Assembly (NCBI RefSeq): GCF_009601025.1
Contig: NZ_WIVE01000006.1
Location: 1 to 64,000 of the forward strand
Source: Roseospira navarrensis
Lineage (GTDB): Bacteria > Pseudomonadota > Alphaproteobacteria > Rhodospirillales > Rhodospirillaceae
Reading direction: 5' to 3'
Length of the DNA: 64,000 nucleotides
Positions 23,941-32,960 of the stretch are shown here, in pieces. The first letter of the stretch is position 1. Each line of letters begins with the position of its first letter. The notes beneath the pieces were generated by a model. It saw only the letters and a list, made by a program, of their open reading frames with translations. It made no database searches and was not told the DNA's origin. The translations under genes and the position numbers were made by a program.

Positions 23941-25715
23941 CAGCGAAGTTCCTCGACGGGCTGAACCCCAAACACCTGAAGGCCCGACGCTATCACCGTC
24001 GCAACACCCTGGACAAGCGCCAGACGCGCCAGCGACCGGGTTTCATCCTCGGGGATCAGGAAGCGCAACTCCGTATCGTCCTTGCCCTTGGTCCACAACC
24101 CGTGGAAGGCCCCGGCGACCTCGGCCATGTAATAGGCGACGCGGTGCGGCTCGTGCGCCTCGGCCGCGCTTTCCACCAGGCGCGGCCAGCCGGCCAGCAC
24201 GCGGACCACCTCCAGGTCCTCGGGCGCGTCCAGCACCTCCAGCGGCCCATCGGCCAGCGCGGCCGGGCTGAGATCACGGCCCGGGAACACCTCGCCGGCG
24301 TGGCGCAGCACGGAACAGGCCCGGGCGTGGGCGTACTGCACGTACCACACCGGGTTGTCGCGGCTCTGCTCGGTCACCTTGGCGAAGTCGAAGTCCAGCG
24401 ACGCGTCGTTCTTGCGGGTCAGCATGATGAAGCGGACCACGTCCTTGCCGACCCGGTCCACGACGTCGCGCAGGGTGACGAAGGTCCCCGCGCGCTTGGA
24501 CATCTTCACCGGCTCGCCCCGGTCCAGCAGCTTGACGAGTTGGCACAGCTTGACGTCCAGCGTCGCGCGGCCGTCGCTGACCGCCTTCACCACCGCCTGC
24601 AGGCGCTTGACGTAGCCGCCGTGATCCGCGCCGAAGACGTTGATGAGTTCCTCGAAACCGCGCTCCACCTTGTCGCGGTGATAGGCCATGTCGCCGGCGA
24701 AGTAGGTCCATGACCCATCCGATTTCCTCACCGGGCGGTCCACGTCGTCGCCGTAGTCGGTGGCCCGGAACAGGGTCTGCGGGCGCGGCTCCCAGTCCTC
24801 CGGGGCCTTGCCCTTGGGCGGTTCCAGAACGCCGGTGTAGATGAGGCCCTGTTCCTCCAGCCAGGCAAGCGTACCGTCCACGCGGCCGGCCGCCACCAGC
24901 CCGCGTTCGCTGGTGAACACATCGAACCGCACCCCCAGGGCATCCAGATCGTCGCGGATCCTGTCCAGCATCATCTCCACGGCGAGGTCCCGGACGGGTT
25001 CCAGCCACTGGGCCTCGGGCGCGTCGGCGTATTGATCCTCCACCCGCTCGGCCAGCGCTTGCCCGACCGGCACCAGATAGTCGCCGCCGTACTCCAGGTC
25101 CTTGCGCGCGAGCATGCCCGCGAGGTCATCGTCGGACAGACGCCCCAGGGCCTGGAGATACCGGGCGTGCGCGGCGCGGGCCAGGGCGTCCACCTGCGCG
25201 CCGGCGTCGTTGATGTAGTACTCGCGGGTCACCCGGAACCCGGCCTTTTCCAGCAGGGCGGCGAGCACATCGCCCACCACGGCGCCCCGGGCGTGGCCCA
25301 CGTGCATGGGGCCGGTGGGGTTGGCCGAGACGAACTCGACGTTCACCTTGCGCCGGTTGCCCATGCGGCTGTCGCCGTAGCCCGGGCCGGCGCGCAGACA
25401 ATCGCGCAGGCAGCCGATCCAGATCGCCGCGGACAGGCGCAGGTTGATGAAGCCCGGCCCGGCCACCTCGGCCGCCGTCACGCCGGAAATCGTGGCCAGC
25501 CGCGCCGCCAGCCGCTCGGCCAGATCGCGCGGCTTCAGCCCGGCCGGCTTGGCCAGCACCATGGCGGCGTTGGTGGCCATGTCCCCGTGAGACGGGTCGC
25601 GGGGGGGCTCCACCGTCAGGCGGCCGGTGTCCAGCCCGTCGGGGAGGCTGCCTTCCGAAACCAGGGCGGCGACCTGCGCCAGGACGAGATCCTTGTAGAC
25701 GGCGAAAATGTTCAT
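23940..25715 (-). CDS. argS: arginyl-tRNA synthetase
   Basis: A 591-residue class I synthetase that charges tRNA-Arg. The HIGH signature appears as [14 protein letters not shown] (~130-143) and the KMSKS-like motif as [12 protein letters not shown]; the N-terminal Arg-tRNA-synthetase additional domain ([23 protein letters not shown]) and the DALR anticodon-binding C-terminus are present. Length is normal. It lies 36 bases downstream of dgt and one base overlaps the SPOR gene. Confidence 0.97.
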   Translation of the reverse strand: MNIFAVYKDLVLAQVAALVSEGSLPDGLDTGRLTVEPPRDPSHGDMATNAAMVLAKPAGLKPRDLAERLAARLATISGVTAAEVAGPGFINLRLSAAIWIGCLRDCLRAGPGYGDSRMGNRRKVNVEFVSANPTGPMHVGHARGAVVGDVLAALLEKAGFRVTREYYINDAGAQVDALARAAHARYLQALGRLSDDDLAGMLARKDLEYGGDYLVPVGQALAERVEDQYADAPEAQWLEPVRDLAVEMMLDRIRDDLDALGVRFDVFTSERGLVAAGRVDGTLAWLEEQGLIYTGVLEPPKGKAPEDWEPRPQTLFRATDYGDDVDRPVRKSDGSWTYFAGDMAYHRDKVERGFEELINVFGADHGGYVKRLQAVVKAVSDGRATLDVKLCQLVKLLDRGEPVKMSKRAGTFVTLRDVVDRVGKDVVRFIMLTRKNDASLDFDFAKVTEQSRDNPVWYVQYAHARACSVLRHAGEVFPGRDLSPAALADGPLEVLDAPEDLEVVRVLAGWPRLVESAAEAHEPHRVAYYMAEVAGAFHGLWTKGKDDTELRFLIPEDETRSLARLALVQGVATVIASGLQVFGVQPVEELR

Positions 25716-25751
25716 GGGGTCGGGTGTCCGGCAAAAAGACCAGGAAGGGTG

Positions 25752-26996
25752 TCAGGGCTTGACCACGGGATCGAACAGGCGGGCGTGTTCGTCAAGGGCG
25801 AAGCGGTCGGTCATGCCCGCGATGTAATCCGCCACCACCCGCGCGCGCCGGGAGTCGTCGCCGCCGGCGGCCCGGGCGCGGGTGGACCAGTCCCCCGGCA
25901 GAAGGGCCGGTTCCGCCAGCAGCAGGTCGAACAGGTCGCGCACCACGCGGCGCGCCTTGCTGGTCATGCGATTGACCCGGTGGTGGCGGTACATGTTGGG
26001 GAACAGGAAGTCCTTGAACGCGCGATCGTGGGCCGTCATGGCGTCGGAGAACGCCACCAGCGGCCGGCCCAGGGCGCGCACGTCCTCCACGCTCTCCGGC
26101 CGGTCCTCGGCGAAGCGGCGGCCGGTCTCGGCGCACAGGTCCGAGACCATGGCGTCGATGATCCGGCGCACGGACTCGTGGATCAGGCGGCTGCGCTCCA
26201 GGCCCGGATGGGCGTCGGCGACGGCGGCGAACACCGGACCGGCCAGCGGCACGTCGCGCAGGTCGGACTCGGTGAACAGGCCGGCGCGCAACCCGTCGTC
26301 GATGTCGTGGGCGTTGTAGGCCACATCGTCCGCCACGGCGGCCACCTGCGCTTCCGGCCCCGCATGGGTGTGCAGCTCCAGGTCATGCGTCTCGGCATAC
26401 TCCTGGATGGCCAGCGGCAGCGGCTCCGTGCGCCCGGGTCCGGTCAGGGGGCCGTTGTGCTTGACCAAGCCTTCCAGGCTCTCCCAGGTCAGGTTGAGTC
26501 CGTCGAAGGCGGCGTAGCGGTGCTCCAGCTTGGTGACGATGCGCAGGCTCTGGGCATTGTGGTCGAAGCCCCGATAGGGCGCCATGCAGTCCTTGAGCGC
26601 CCGTTCGCCGGCATGACCGAAGCACGTGTGGCCCAGATCGTGGGCCAGCGCCAGGGCCTCGGCCAGATCCTCGTTCAGGCCGAGCACGCGGGCGAGCGAG
26701 CGGGCGATCTGCGCCACCTCCAGGCTGTGGGTCAGCCGGGTGCGGTAGTTCTCGCCCTCGTGATAGACGAAAACCTGCGTCTTGTACTGGAGGCGACGGA
26801 ACGCGCCGGAATGAATGATCCGGTCGCGGTCGCGCTGGAAAGGCGTGCGGGTGGCGGACTCAGGCTCGGCCACCAGCCGGCCCCGGGTCCGCGCCGGATC
26901 ACTGGCGCAGCGGGACAGGACCCCCGGCACAGGCGCGGGCGGCGACAACGAGGCCGGAGGCGAAACCGGGGCGGCGACAGGTGTGGACGGCATCAT
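25752..26996 (-). CDS. dgt: deoxyguanosinetriphosphate triphosphohydrolase-like protein
   Basis: A 414-residue HD-domain dNTPase that hydrolyses dGTP to deoxyguanosine and triphosphate. Metal ligands lie in [16 protein letters not shown] and [16 protein letters not shown], with [16 protein letters not shown] completing the HD set. N-terminal [26 protein letters not shown] is typical of the alphaproteobacterial type. Two adjacent ATGs (26996 and 26993) are possible. It heads the dgt-argS-SPOR-nagZ-M50-scpAB run. Confidence 0.94.
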   Translation of the reverse strand: MMPSTPVAAPVSPPASLSPPAPVPGVLSRCASDPARTRGRLVAEPESATRTPFQRDRDRIIHSGAFRRLQYKTQVFVYHEGENYRTRLTHSLEVAQIARSLARVLGLNEDLAEALALAHDLGHTCFGHAGERALKDCMAPYRGFDHNAQSLRIVTKLEHRYAAFDGLNLTWESLEGLVKHNGPLTGPGRTEPLPLAIQEYAETHDLELHTHAGPEAQVAAVADDVAYNAHDIDDGLRAGLFTESDLRDVPLAGPVFAAVADAHPGLERSRLIHESVRRIIDAMVSDLCAETGRRFAEDRPESVEDVRALGRPLVAFSDAMTAHDRAFKDFLFPNMYRHHRVNRMTSKARRVVRDLFDLLLAEPALLPGDWSTRARAAGGDDSRRARVVADYIAGMTDRFALDEHARLFDPVVKP

Positions 26997-27104
26997 GGCC
27001 GCACCCTACCCCCCGCCCGGTCCGGAGGCAACGTCCGGCGTCGGCCGCGCCCGCCCCTCCGGCCCGCGCCGAAGGGACGAGAGGACGGCCCGCGCGGCGC
27101 CGGA

Positions 27105-27350
27105 TCAGGCCTGCAGGGTCTCGAACTTGGCCTGAAGCTGCGCCGGGGTCTCGGCGTGCGCCGGATCCTTGACGATGCACTCGACGGGGCACACGGCCAC
27201 GCACTGCGGCTCGTCGAAGTGGCCGACGCACTCGGTGCAGCGGGCCGGATCGATCTCGTAGATGATGGCGCCGGCCGTGATGGCTTCGTTCGGGCACTCG
27301 GCGGGGCAGGCATCGCAGTTGATGCACTGATCGGTGATCTTGAGGGCCAT
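27105..27350 (-). CDS. 2[4Fe-4S] ferredoxin (YfhL type)
   Basis: An 81-residue ferredoxin starting MALKITDQCINCDACPAECP. The first cluster motif is CINCDACPAEC followed by P; the second is spread over CTECVGHFDEPQCVAVCPVEC with the extra spacer seen in YfhL-type proteins. It should carry low-potential electrons. Divergent from korAB across a 344-base regulatory region, it is the natural electron acceptor or donor for KorAB. ATG 27350 is chosen over the longer frame because the protein starts exactly at the family start. Confidence 0.92.
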   Translation of the reverse strand: MALKITDQCINCDACPAECPNEAITAGAIIYEIDPARCTECVGHFDEPQCVAVCPVECIVKDPAHAETPAQLQAKFETLQA

Positions 27351-27541
27351 GAATTCAGTGTCCTGGTTGAAGGTGGCTCGGGTCCGCGCGGGCGCGGTCG
27401 ACCGGCGGCGGCCGTGAGGGCGCCCGATCCCCGCCACGCTATGCCAAAACCGCGCCCCGGACGCAACCGAATGGCTCGGCCCGGTGCGCCAACGGCGGCG
27501 GCGGGAGCGGCCGTGCGTATCCGGAATACCGCAAGGCTGCA

Positions 27542-27555
27542 TTGATCCGGGTCAA
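27542..27555. promoter_or_regulatory. FNR/FixK-type binding site between ferredoxin and korA
   Basis: TTGATCCGGGTCAA fits the FNR/FixK consensus TTGAT-N4-(A/G)TCAA exactly, and one more base pair on each side keeps the symmetry. Its centre is about 64 bases before the predicted korA transcription start, near the class I activator position of -61.5. Confidence 0.7.
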
Positions 27556-27577
27556 TGGGGGACGGGCCACGAGTCCA

Positions 27578-27606
27578 TTGAGGCGTCGCCAGAATGGCGC
27601 TATACC
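27578..27606 (+). promoter_or_regulatory. sigma70-like promoter of korAB
   Basis: TTGAGG (27578-27583) and TATACC (27601-27606) are separated by exactly 17 bases. Transcription would start near 27612, giving a leader of about 80 bases before korA. The rest of the 27351-27694 gap shows no gene. Confidence 0.6.
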
Positions 27607-27694
27607 CCGAGGCTTCATGGCCGGGCGGAGCGCCGTCCGGTGGACGGGCGGCGGGCGCGACACGCCGCGACCTGAACAAGCGGGAGCAGGACAG

Positions 27695-29416
27695 ATGGCG
27701 CTCTCTTCGGTCTCCATCGCCATGACCGGCAGTGGCGGTGCGGGCGTGATGACCGCCGGCCAGATCCTTCTGGATGCGGCCGCGAAGGCTGGCTACTACG
27801 GGCTGATGGGTCGCACCCTGGGCCCCCAGATCCGCGGCGGCGAGTCCGCGGCCCTGTTGCGGCTCAGCACCGAGCCGGTGCAGAGCCCCGACGACGGGTT
27901 CGACATCCTGGTCGCCTTCGACTGGGGCAACATCGAGCGCTTCCGCGAGGAACTGCCCATGAATCCGGGCGGCCTCATCATCGCCGACCCGCATGCCGGC
28001 GATGTCCCGGCGCTGATGCTGGACGCGGAACGGCGCATCGAATACGTGCCGTTCCACGCCATGTCCAAGGACATTCACGGCGGCCGCGTCAACATGGTCG
28101 CCCTCGGCCTGATCGCGGAACTGGTCGGGCTGGACCATGACTGCCTGGTCGAGCGCGTGACCACGCAGTTGTCCGGCAAGGGGCAGACCGCGCTGGACTC
28201 CAGCCGGGCCGGCCTGGACGCCGGGGCCGAGGCCGTGGTCGGCGTCAAGGGCGTGCCCCGGCTCGACCGGCCCAAGCCGCGCACCGGCGACCGCTGGTCC
28301 ATCACCGGCAACGACGCCGCCGGCCTGGGCGCCATCCAGGGCGGCGTGCGGTTCTGCGCGGCCTACCCCATCACCCCGGCCACCGACATCCTGGAGTGGC
28401 TGGCGCCCAATCTGCCCAAGGTGGGCGGCACCCTGGTCCAGTGCGAGGATGAACTGGCCTCGGTCAACATGATCCTGGGCGGCAGCTACGGCGGCGTGCC
28501 CTCCGTCACCGCCACGTCCGGCCCCGGCCTCGCGCTGATGACGGAGAGCATCGGGCTCGCCGTCGCCTCCGAAACCCCGGTGGTCATCATCGACGTGCAG
28601 CGCGGCGGCCCCTCCACCGGCATTCCCACCAAGTCCGAACAGGTGGACCTGAACATCGCGGTGAACGGGCTGCACGGCGACGCCCCGCACGTGGTCACGG
28701 CGCCCCTGTCCATCGGGGACTGCCTGTTCACCACCCAGTGGAGCGTGCATCTGGCCGAGGCCATGCAGACCGCCGTCATCGTGCTGTCGGACCAGACGGT
28801 GGGACAGTCGCGCACCATCATCGACAAGCCCGCCGAGATCGCCTTCATCGGCCGCCGCAAGGTCGCCGAGACCGTGCCGGGCGAGCGCTACCTGCGCTAT
28901 GCGCTGACCGCCGACGGGGTGTCGCCCATGAGCCTGCCGGGGACGGACGGCGGCGCCTACATCGCCGAGGGGCTGGAGCACGACGAGACCGGCCGCCCCT
29001 CGACCCAGGGCGCCCATCACACCGAGCAGCTCGCCAAGCGCCAACGCAAGATCACGGACTTCGACTACGGCGACCACTGGGCGCTGGTGGACGGCGATCC
29101 CGACGCCGAGGTGGCGGTGCTGACCTGGGGGTCCACCGCCGAGGTGGCGCGCGAGGCCGTCAACCGCGCCCGCGCCCGGGGCGTCAAGGCGCGTCTGGTG
29201 GCGGTCCGCCTGATCGACCCGGTTCCGGCCGACCGGCTGCGCTACGCGCTGGCCGGGGTGTCGCGCACCGTCGTGGTGGAGCAGAACCACGGCGGCCAGT
29301 ACCTGCGCCACCTGCGCGCCCACATGGACCTGCCCGGCCGCGTCGAGGCGTTCCATCGCCCGGGGCCGCTGGGTCTGCGTCCCGGGGAAATCCTCGCCCA
29401 CATCCTGAGTCAGTAA
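27695..29416 (+). CDS. korA: 2-oxoacid:ferredoxin oxidoreductase alpha subunit (2-oxoglutarate type), gamma-alpha fusion
   Basis: A 573-residue KorA. Residues 1-~190 are the gamma domain (MTGSGGAGVMTAGQILLDAA; GRTLGPQIRGGESAALLR) and ~205-573 the alpha domain (FCAAYPITPATDILEWLA; ATSGPGLALMTESIGLAVA; QRGGPSTGIPTKSEQVDL). With KorB it interconverts 2-oxoglutarate plus CoA and succinyl-CoA plus CO2, reducing ferredoxin. ATG 27695 has GGGAG/AGGA before it; the open frame upstream contains the promoter and FNR box. The gamma-alpha fusion without an own iron-sulfur domain is the aerobic/alphaproteobacterial form. Substrate preference is inferred from family resemblance. Confidence 0.9.
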   Translation: MALSSVSIAMTGSGGAGVMTAGQILLDAAAKAGYYGLMGRTLGPQIRGGESAALLRLSTEPVQSPDDGFDILVAFDWGNIERFREELPMNPGGLIIADPHAGDVPALMLDAERRIEYVPFHAMSKDIHGGRVNMVALGLIAELVGLDHDCLVERVTTQLSGKGQTALDSSRAGLDAGAEAVVGVKGVPRLDRPKPRTGDRWSITGNDAAGLGAIQGGVRFCAAYPITPATDILEWLAPNLPKVGGTLVQCEDELASVNMILGGSYGGVPSVTATSGPGLALMTESIGLAVASETPVVIIDVQRGGPSTGIPTKSEQVDLNIAVNGLHGDAPHVVTAPLSIGDCLFTTQWSVHLAEAMQTAVIVLSDQTVGQSRTIIDKPAEIAFIGRRKVAETVPGERYLRYALTADGVSPMSLPGTDGGAYIAEGLEHDETGRPSTQGAHHTEQLAKRQRKITDFDYGDHWALVDGDPDAEVAVLTWGSTAEVAREAVNRARARGVKARLVAVRLIDPVPADRLRYALAGVSRTVVVEQNHGGQYLRHLRAHMDLPGRVEAFHRPGPLGLRPGEILAHILSQ

Positions 29417-29429
29417 GGAGCGCGCCGCC

Positions 29430-30254
29430 ATGGATGCCGTCGTTGCGAAGCCCCAGGACTACAAGTCGGACCTCAAGCCGATCTGGTGCCCGGGCTGCGG
29501 GGACTTCTCCGTGCTGGCCGCGATCACGCGGGGCCTGGCCGAGCTGAACCTGCCGCCGAAGGACGTGGCCCTGGTCTCGGGCATCGGGTGCTCGTCGCGC
29601 CTGCCGGCCTATTCCACCCTCTACGGGTTCCACAGCGTGCACGGCCGCGCGCTGCCGGTGGCCAGCGGCCTGAAGCTGGCCCGGCCCGACCTGACCGTGC
29701 TGTCCGTGGGCGGCGACGGCGACGGGTTCTCGATCGGTGGCAACCACTTCGTCCACGCCTGCCGGCGCAATGTGGACCTGACCTACATCGTCATGGACAA
29801 CAGCGTCTATGGCATGACCAAGGGGCAGGCCTCGCCGACCACGCAGGCGGACTGGACCGGCTCCAAGCTCACGCCGGAGGGGCCGGGCGTCGCCCCGTTC
29901 CGCCCGCTGGAAATGGCGCTGTCGTCCGGCGCGACGTTCATTTCGCGCGCCTTTTCGGGTGATCCCATGGAGCTGACCCGGCAGGTCTGCGCCGCCGTGC
30001 AGCACAAGGGCTTCTCGTTCGTCCATGTGCTCAGCCCCTGCGTGACCTACCGGCCCGAGCAGAAGGGCTGGCGCGAGCTGGTCCACGGCGACTTCACCGA
30101 GCCGTATACGGATCGGCGGGACGCCTTCCTGCGCCTGCTGGACGACGACGGATTCACGACCGGCATCCTCTACCAGGGCGCCGCCGCGCCGTTCCAGCCC
30201 ATGCCGCGCGCCACCCAGTCCGTGGCGGACCTGGGCGACCAGTTCGTCATCTGA
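29430..30254 (+). CDS. korB: 2-oxoacid:ferredoxin oxidoreductase beta subunit
   Basis: A 274-residue thiamine-diphosphate subunit. IWCPGCGDFSVLAAI and GIGCSSRLPAY supply cysteines of the single [4Fe-4S] cluster, GDGDGFSIGGNHFVHA the ThDP/Mg motif and MDNSVYGMTKGQASPT the second ThDP segment. AAGGAG precedes the ATG, which lies 13 bases after korA, so the two are co-transcribed. Length and motifs fit the partner of a gamma-alpha KorA. Confidence 0.93.
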   Translation: MDAVVAKPQDYKSDLKPIWCPGCGDFSVLAAITRGLAELNLPPKDVALVSGIGCSSRLPAYSTLYGFHSVHGRALPVASGLKLARPDLTVLSVGGDGDGFSIGGNHFVHACRRNVDLTYIVMDNSVYGMTKGQASPTTQADWTGSKLTPEGPGVAPFRPLEMALSSGATFISRAFSGDPMELTRQVCAAVQHKGFSFVHVLSPCVTYRPEQKGWRELVHGDFTEPYTDRRDAFLRLLDDDGFTTGILYQGAAAPFQPMPRATQSVADLGDQFVI

Positions 30255-30304
30255 CGAGGCGGCCCCGCCTCCCGTCTTCTTCTGCCGCGAGATCAAGGAT
30301 GACC

Positions 30305-30808
30305 ATGGACAGCCTCGAAGAGTTCATCGCCCATGCCGTGGCCCTGGAGGAGGACTCGGCCGTCCGGTTCGACGACATGGCGGACTCGCTCGACGTCCAC
30401 CAGAACCACGAGGTCACGGACCTGTTCCGCAAGATGGCCCATTACTCCCGCCTGCATCTGGCCGAAGCCCAGAAGCTGGCGGAGGGGATGACGCTGCCGC
30501 ACATCAAGCCCTGGGAGTACAAGTGGCCCGACAAGGAGCCGCCGGAAACGCCGGGGATGGACGCGACCCACTACCTGATGACCCCGCACCACGCCCTTGT
30601 CATGGCCCTGGACAGCGAGAAGCGCGGCCACGACTTCTATGCCGCCCTCGCGGCCACGCACGAGAACCCGCGCATCCGCGAGCTGGCGCAGGAGTTCGCC
30701 GAGGAAGAGGCCGAACACGTCGCCCTGTTGCAGGCCATGCTGCTGCGCTATCCGGCCCCGCCGCCGGACTGGGACGAGGACATGGACCCGCCGGTGAGCG
30801 TGGATTGA
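30305..30808 (+). CDS. rubrerythrin/ferritin-like di-iron protein
   Basis: A 167-residue helical protein. Carboxylate and His ligands appear in AVALEEDSAVRFDDMA, KMAHYSRLHLAEAQ, ALDSEKRGHDFYAALA and EFAEEEAEHVALLQAM, giving the four-helix ferritin-like di-iron pattern; the rubredoxin domain of full rubrerythrins is missing. ATG 30305 is preferred since AAGGA lies at a better distance than for ATG 30299. It follows korB by 50 bases. A role in peroxide or iron protection of the oxygen-sensitive oxidoreductase is inferred from position. Confidence 0.82.
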   Translation: MDSLEEFIAHAVALEEDSAVRFDDMADSLDVHQNHEVTDLFRKMAHYSRLHLAEAQKLAEGMTLPHIKPWEYKWPDKEPPETPGMDATHYLMTPHHALVMALDSEKRGHDFYAALAATHENPRIRELAQEFAEEEAEHVALLQAMLLRYPAPPPDWDEDMDPPVSVD

Positions 30809-30844
30809 GCAAGCCCGATCGCCCACCCTGAAAGGACCTGCCTC

Positions 30845-31897
30845 ATGACCGACATCCCGGAGACCATGCGCGGCGTCTGGCTGACCGCGCACGGCGACCT
30901 GGACTGCCTGGACTATCGCACCGACATCCCCACGCCCCGGCCCGGACCGGGCGACGTGCTGATCCGGGTCACCGCCGCCGGGGTCAACAACACCGACATC
31001 AACACGCGGGTCGGCTGGTACTCCAAAAAGGGCAACGCGGCCGAGGATGCGTCGTGGTCGGGGTCACCGCTGTCCCTGCCCCGCATCCAGGGCATCGACG
31101 CCTGCGGCCGCATCGTGGCCGTCGGCCCGGGCGTGGATGCGGCGCGGATCGGCGAGCGGGTGCTGGTGGAACCCTGCCTGCGCGAGGCCGGCGGCCGGAC
31201 GCTGGATCAGCCCTGGTACTTCGGGTCCGAGTGCGACGGCGCCTTCGCGGACTATACCGTGGTCGCCGGCCGCCACGCCCACCGCATCGACAGCCCGCTG
31301 GACGACGTGGCGCTGGCCTCGTTCCCCTGCTCCTACTCGACGGCCGAGAACCTGCTGACCCGCGCCGGTGTGGCCGCCGGCGAGCGCGTGCTGGTCACCG
31401 GCGCGTCCGGCGGCGTGGGCTCGGCGGCCGTGCAGCTCGCCCGGGTCCGCGATGCCGAGGTGATCGCCGTCACCAGCCCCGCCAAGGCCGAAACCCTGCG
31501 CGGCCTGGGCGCCGCCCGCTGCCTGTCCCGCGACGACGACGTGGTGGAGACGCTGGGCAAGGACAGCGTGGATGTGGTCGTGGATCTGGTGGGCGGGCCG
31601 CGCTGGCCGGCGCTGCTGGACGCGCTGCGCCCCGGCGGACGCTACGCCGCGTCGGGCGCCATCGCCGGGCCGATGGTGACCCTGGACCTGCGCACCCTGT
31701 ACCTGAAGGACCTTACCCTGTTCGGCGGCACGGCCTTGACGCCCGACATCTTCCCGGCCCTGATCGCCGCCATCGAGAGCGGCCGGGTCCGGCCCCTGGT
31801 CGCCGAGACCTATCCCCTGGCCCGCATCCGCGAGGCCCAGACCGCCTTCCTGGCCAAGGGCTTCGTGGGCAAGATCGTGTTGACGCTGGACGCCTGA
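30845..31897 (+). CDS. zinc-type medium-chain alcohol dehydrogenase family protein
   Basis: A 350-residue MDR-superfamily oxidoreductase. GroES-like N-terminus (GPGDVLIRVTAAGVNNTDINTRVGW; RIQGIDACGRIVAVGPGVDAARIGERVLVEP) and a Rossmann NAD(P)-binding half (ERVLVTGASGGVGSAAVQLARV, ~180-201). The catalytic zinc ligands of classical ADH are not conserved in full, pointing to the quinone-reductase/crotonyl-reductase-like group. AAAGGA lies before ATG 30845. It is 36 bases after the ferritin-like gene, and probably in the same transcript. Substrate unknown. Confidence 0.87.
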   Translation: MTDIPETMRGVWLTAHGDLDCLDYRTDIPTPRPGPGDVLIRVTAAGVNNTDINTRVGWYSKKGNAAEDASWSGSPLSLPRIQGIDACGRIVAVGPGVDAARIGERVLVEPCLREAGGRTLDQPWYFGSECDGAFADYTVVAGRHAHRIDSPLDDVALASFPCSYSTAENLLTRAGVAAGERVLVTGASGGVGSAAVQLARVRDAEVIAVTSPAKAETLRGLGAARCLSRDDDVVETLGKDSVDVVVDLVGGPRWPALLDALRPGGRYAASGAIAGPMVTLDLRTLYLKDLTLFGGTALTPDIFPALIAAIESGRVRPLVAETYPLARIREAQTAFLAKGFVGKIVLTLDA

Positions 31898-31959
31898 CGC
31901 CGTCACAGTCGCGGAACCCGAGCGATCCCCCCGCCCACCCGCTGCGCGAGGACCTGCCC

Positions 31960-32676
31960 ATGACCGATGCCGCGCCGCTCGACGGCCCCGCCGCGCCGCC
32001 CGCCTCAGGCGGCCCGGCCCGCCGCCTGATCCTGCTGCTGCACGGCTACGGGGCCGACGGCACTGACCTGATCGCGCTCGCCCCGGTGCTGGCCCCGCTG
32101 TTTCCCGACGCCGCCTTTCATGCCCCGCACGCGCCCGAGCCGTGCGAGGTCATGCCGTTCGGTCGGCAGTGGTTCAGCTTCACCCGGCACGACCCGGAGA
32201 TGTGGCGGCGCGATGCCGCCAATCTGGAACCGGCGCTGGAGATGATGACGGAGGGCGCCGCCAGTGCCGCCCCGAGCCTCAACGCCACCATCGACAGCCT
32301 GATGTCGCGGTACGGCGTCGGGCCGGCGTCCACCGCCCTGGTCGGGTTTTCCCAGGGCACCATGATGGCGTTGCACGTGGCGGTGCGCCGCCCGGCCCCG
32401 CTGGCCGCCGTGGTCGGCTTCTCGGGCGCGCTGACCGGGGCGGCCCGCCTCGCGGACGAGATCACCGCGCGCCCCCCCGTCACCCTGGTCCACGGCGAAG
32501 CCGACCCGGTGGTGCCCTTCCCCGCCCTGGCGCACGCCGAGGCCGCGCTGCGGGCCGCCGGCGTGCCGGTCGCTGCGCACGGCCGGCCGGGCCTGGAACA
32601 CGGCATCGACGAGGCCGGGCTGGAGATCGCCGCCGCCGCGCTGGAGGCGGCGTTCGCCGCGGCCGACGTCCAGTAA
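31960..32676 (+). CDS. carboxylesterase/phospholipase, alpha/beta hydrolase
   Basis: A 238-residue hydrolase of the abhydrolase_2 (phospholipase/carboxylesterase) group. Oxyanion segment LLLHGYGADGTDLIALA (~25-41), nucleophile GFSQGTMMAL, acid in VHGEADPVVPF and base in GLEHGIDEAG. ATG 31960 is chosen as the family start just after GCGAGGACC; the frame runs open further upstream inside the dehydrogenase gene, which is a shadow. It is 62 bases after the dehydrogenase gene, probably the operon end. Confidence 0.9.
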   Translation: MTDAAPLDGPAAPPASGGPARRLILLLHGYGADGTDLIALAPVLAPLFPDAAFHAPHAPEPCEVMPFGRQWFSFTRHDPEMWRRDAANLEPALEMMTEGAASAAPSLNATIDSLMSRYGVGPASTALVGFSQGTMMALHVAVRRPAPLAAVVGFSGALTGAARLADEITARPPVTLVHGEADPVVPFPALAHAEAALRAAGVPVAAHGRPGLEHGIDEAGLEIAAAALEAAFAAADVQ

Positions 32677-32960
32677 ATCCGACCATTCTTCTCGGAAATG
32701 GCAGGCCGACATGAGGCCGCCACCCGGTCGCAGTGAGACTGGGCGGCGCCGCCTTCAGTGCGCTCAAGCACACACGGCCCCTGTCCTTTTTGCGGATATT
32801 TGGGTAGCATGGGCTCAACCTCTCTTGGGCACCCGCACGACCCCGTGCCAGACTTGCCCGCGCATCGGCGTGTTTGAACCTCCACTCGGATGATGGCGTG
32901 GCGGGGCCGACACGCCCCGACCCAGAGGCGCCCCCGCCGCGCCCAACCGGAGCGTACGCG
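32677..32960 (+). other. intergenic region before the chemoreceptor
   Basis: A 284-base gap with no gene. A locally AT-rich patch near 32787-32815 (CCTTTTTGCGGATATTTGGGT) may hold the promoter of the receptor, but no clean -35/-10 pair or sigma54 element could be fixed. Confidence 0.3.

Noticed and set aside
27695-29416. Indolepyruvate oxidoreductase alpha subunit (iorA)
   Set aside because: The gamma-alpha fusion order and the absence of a ferredoxin domain fit KorA; IorA has a different domain order.
26993-29431. Minus-strand open frame of 812 codons
   Set aside because: Antisense to korA and also across the ferredoxin gene; no recognisable domain.
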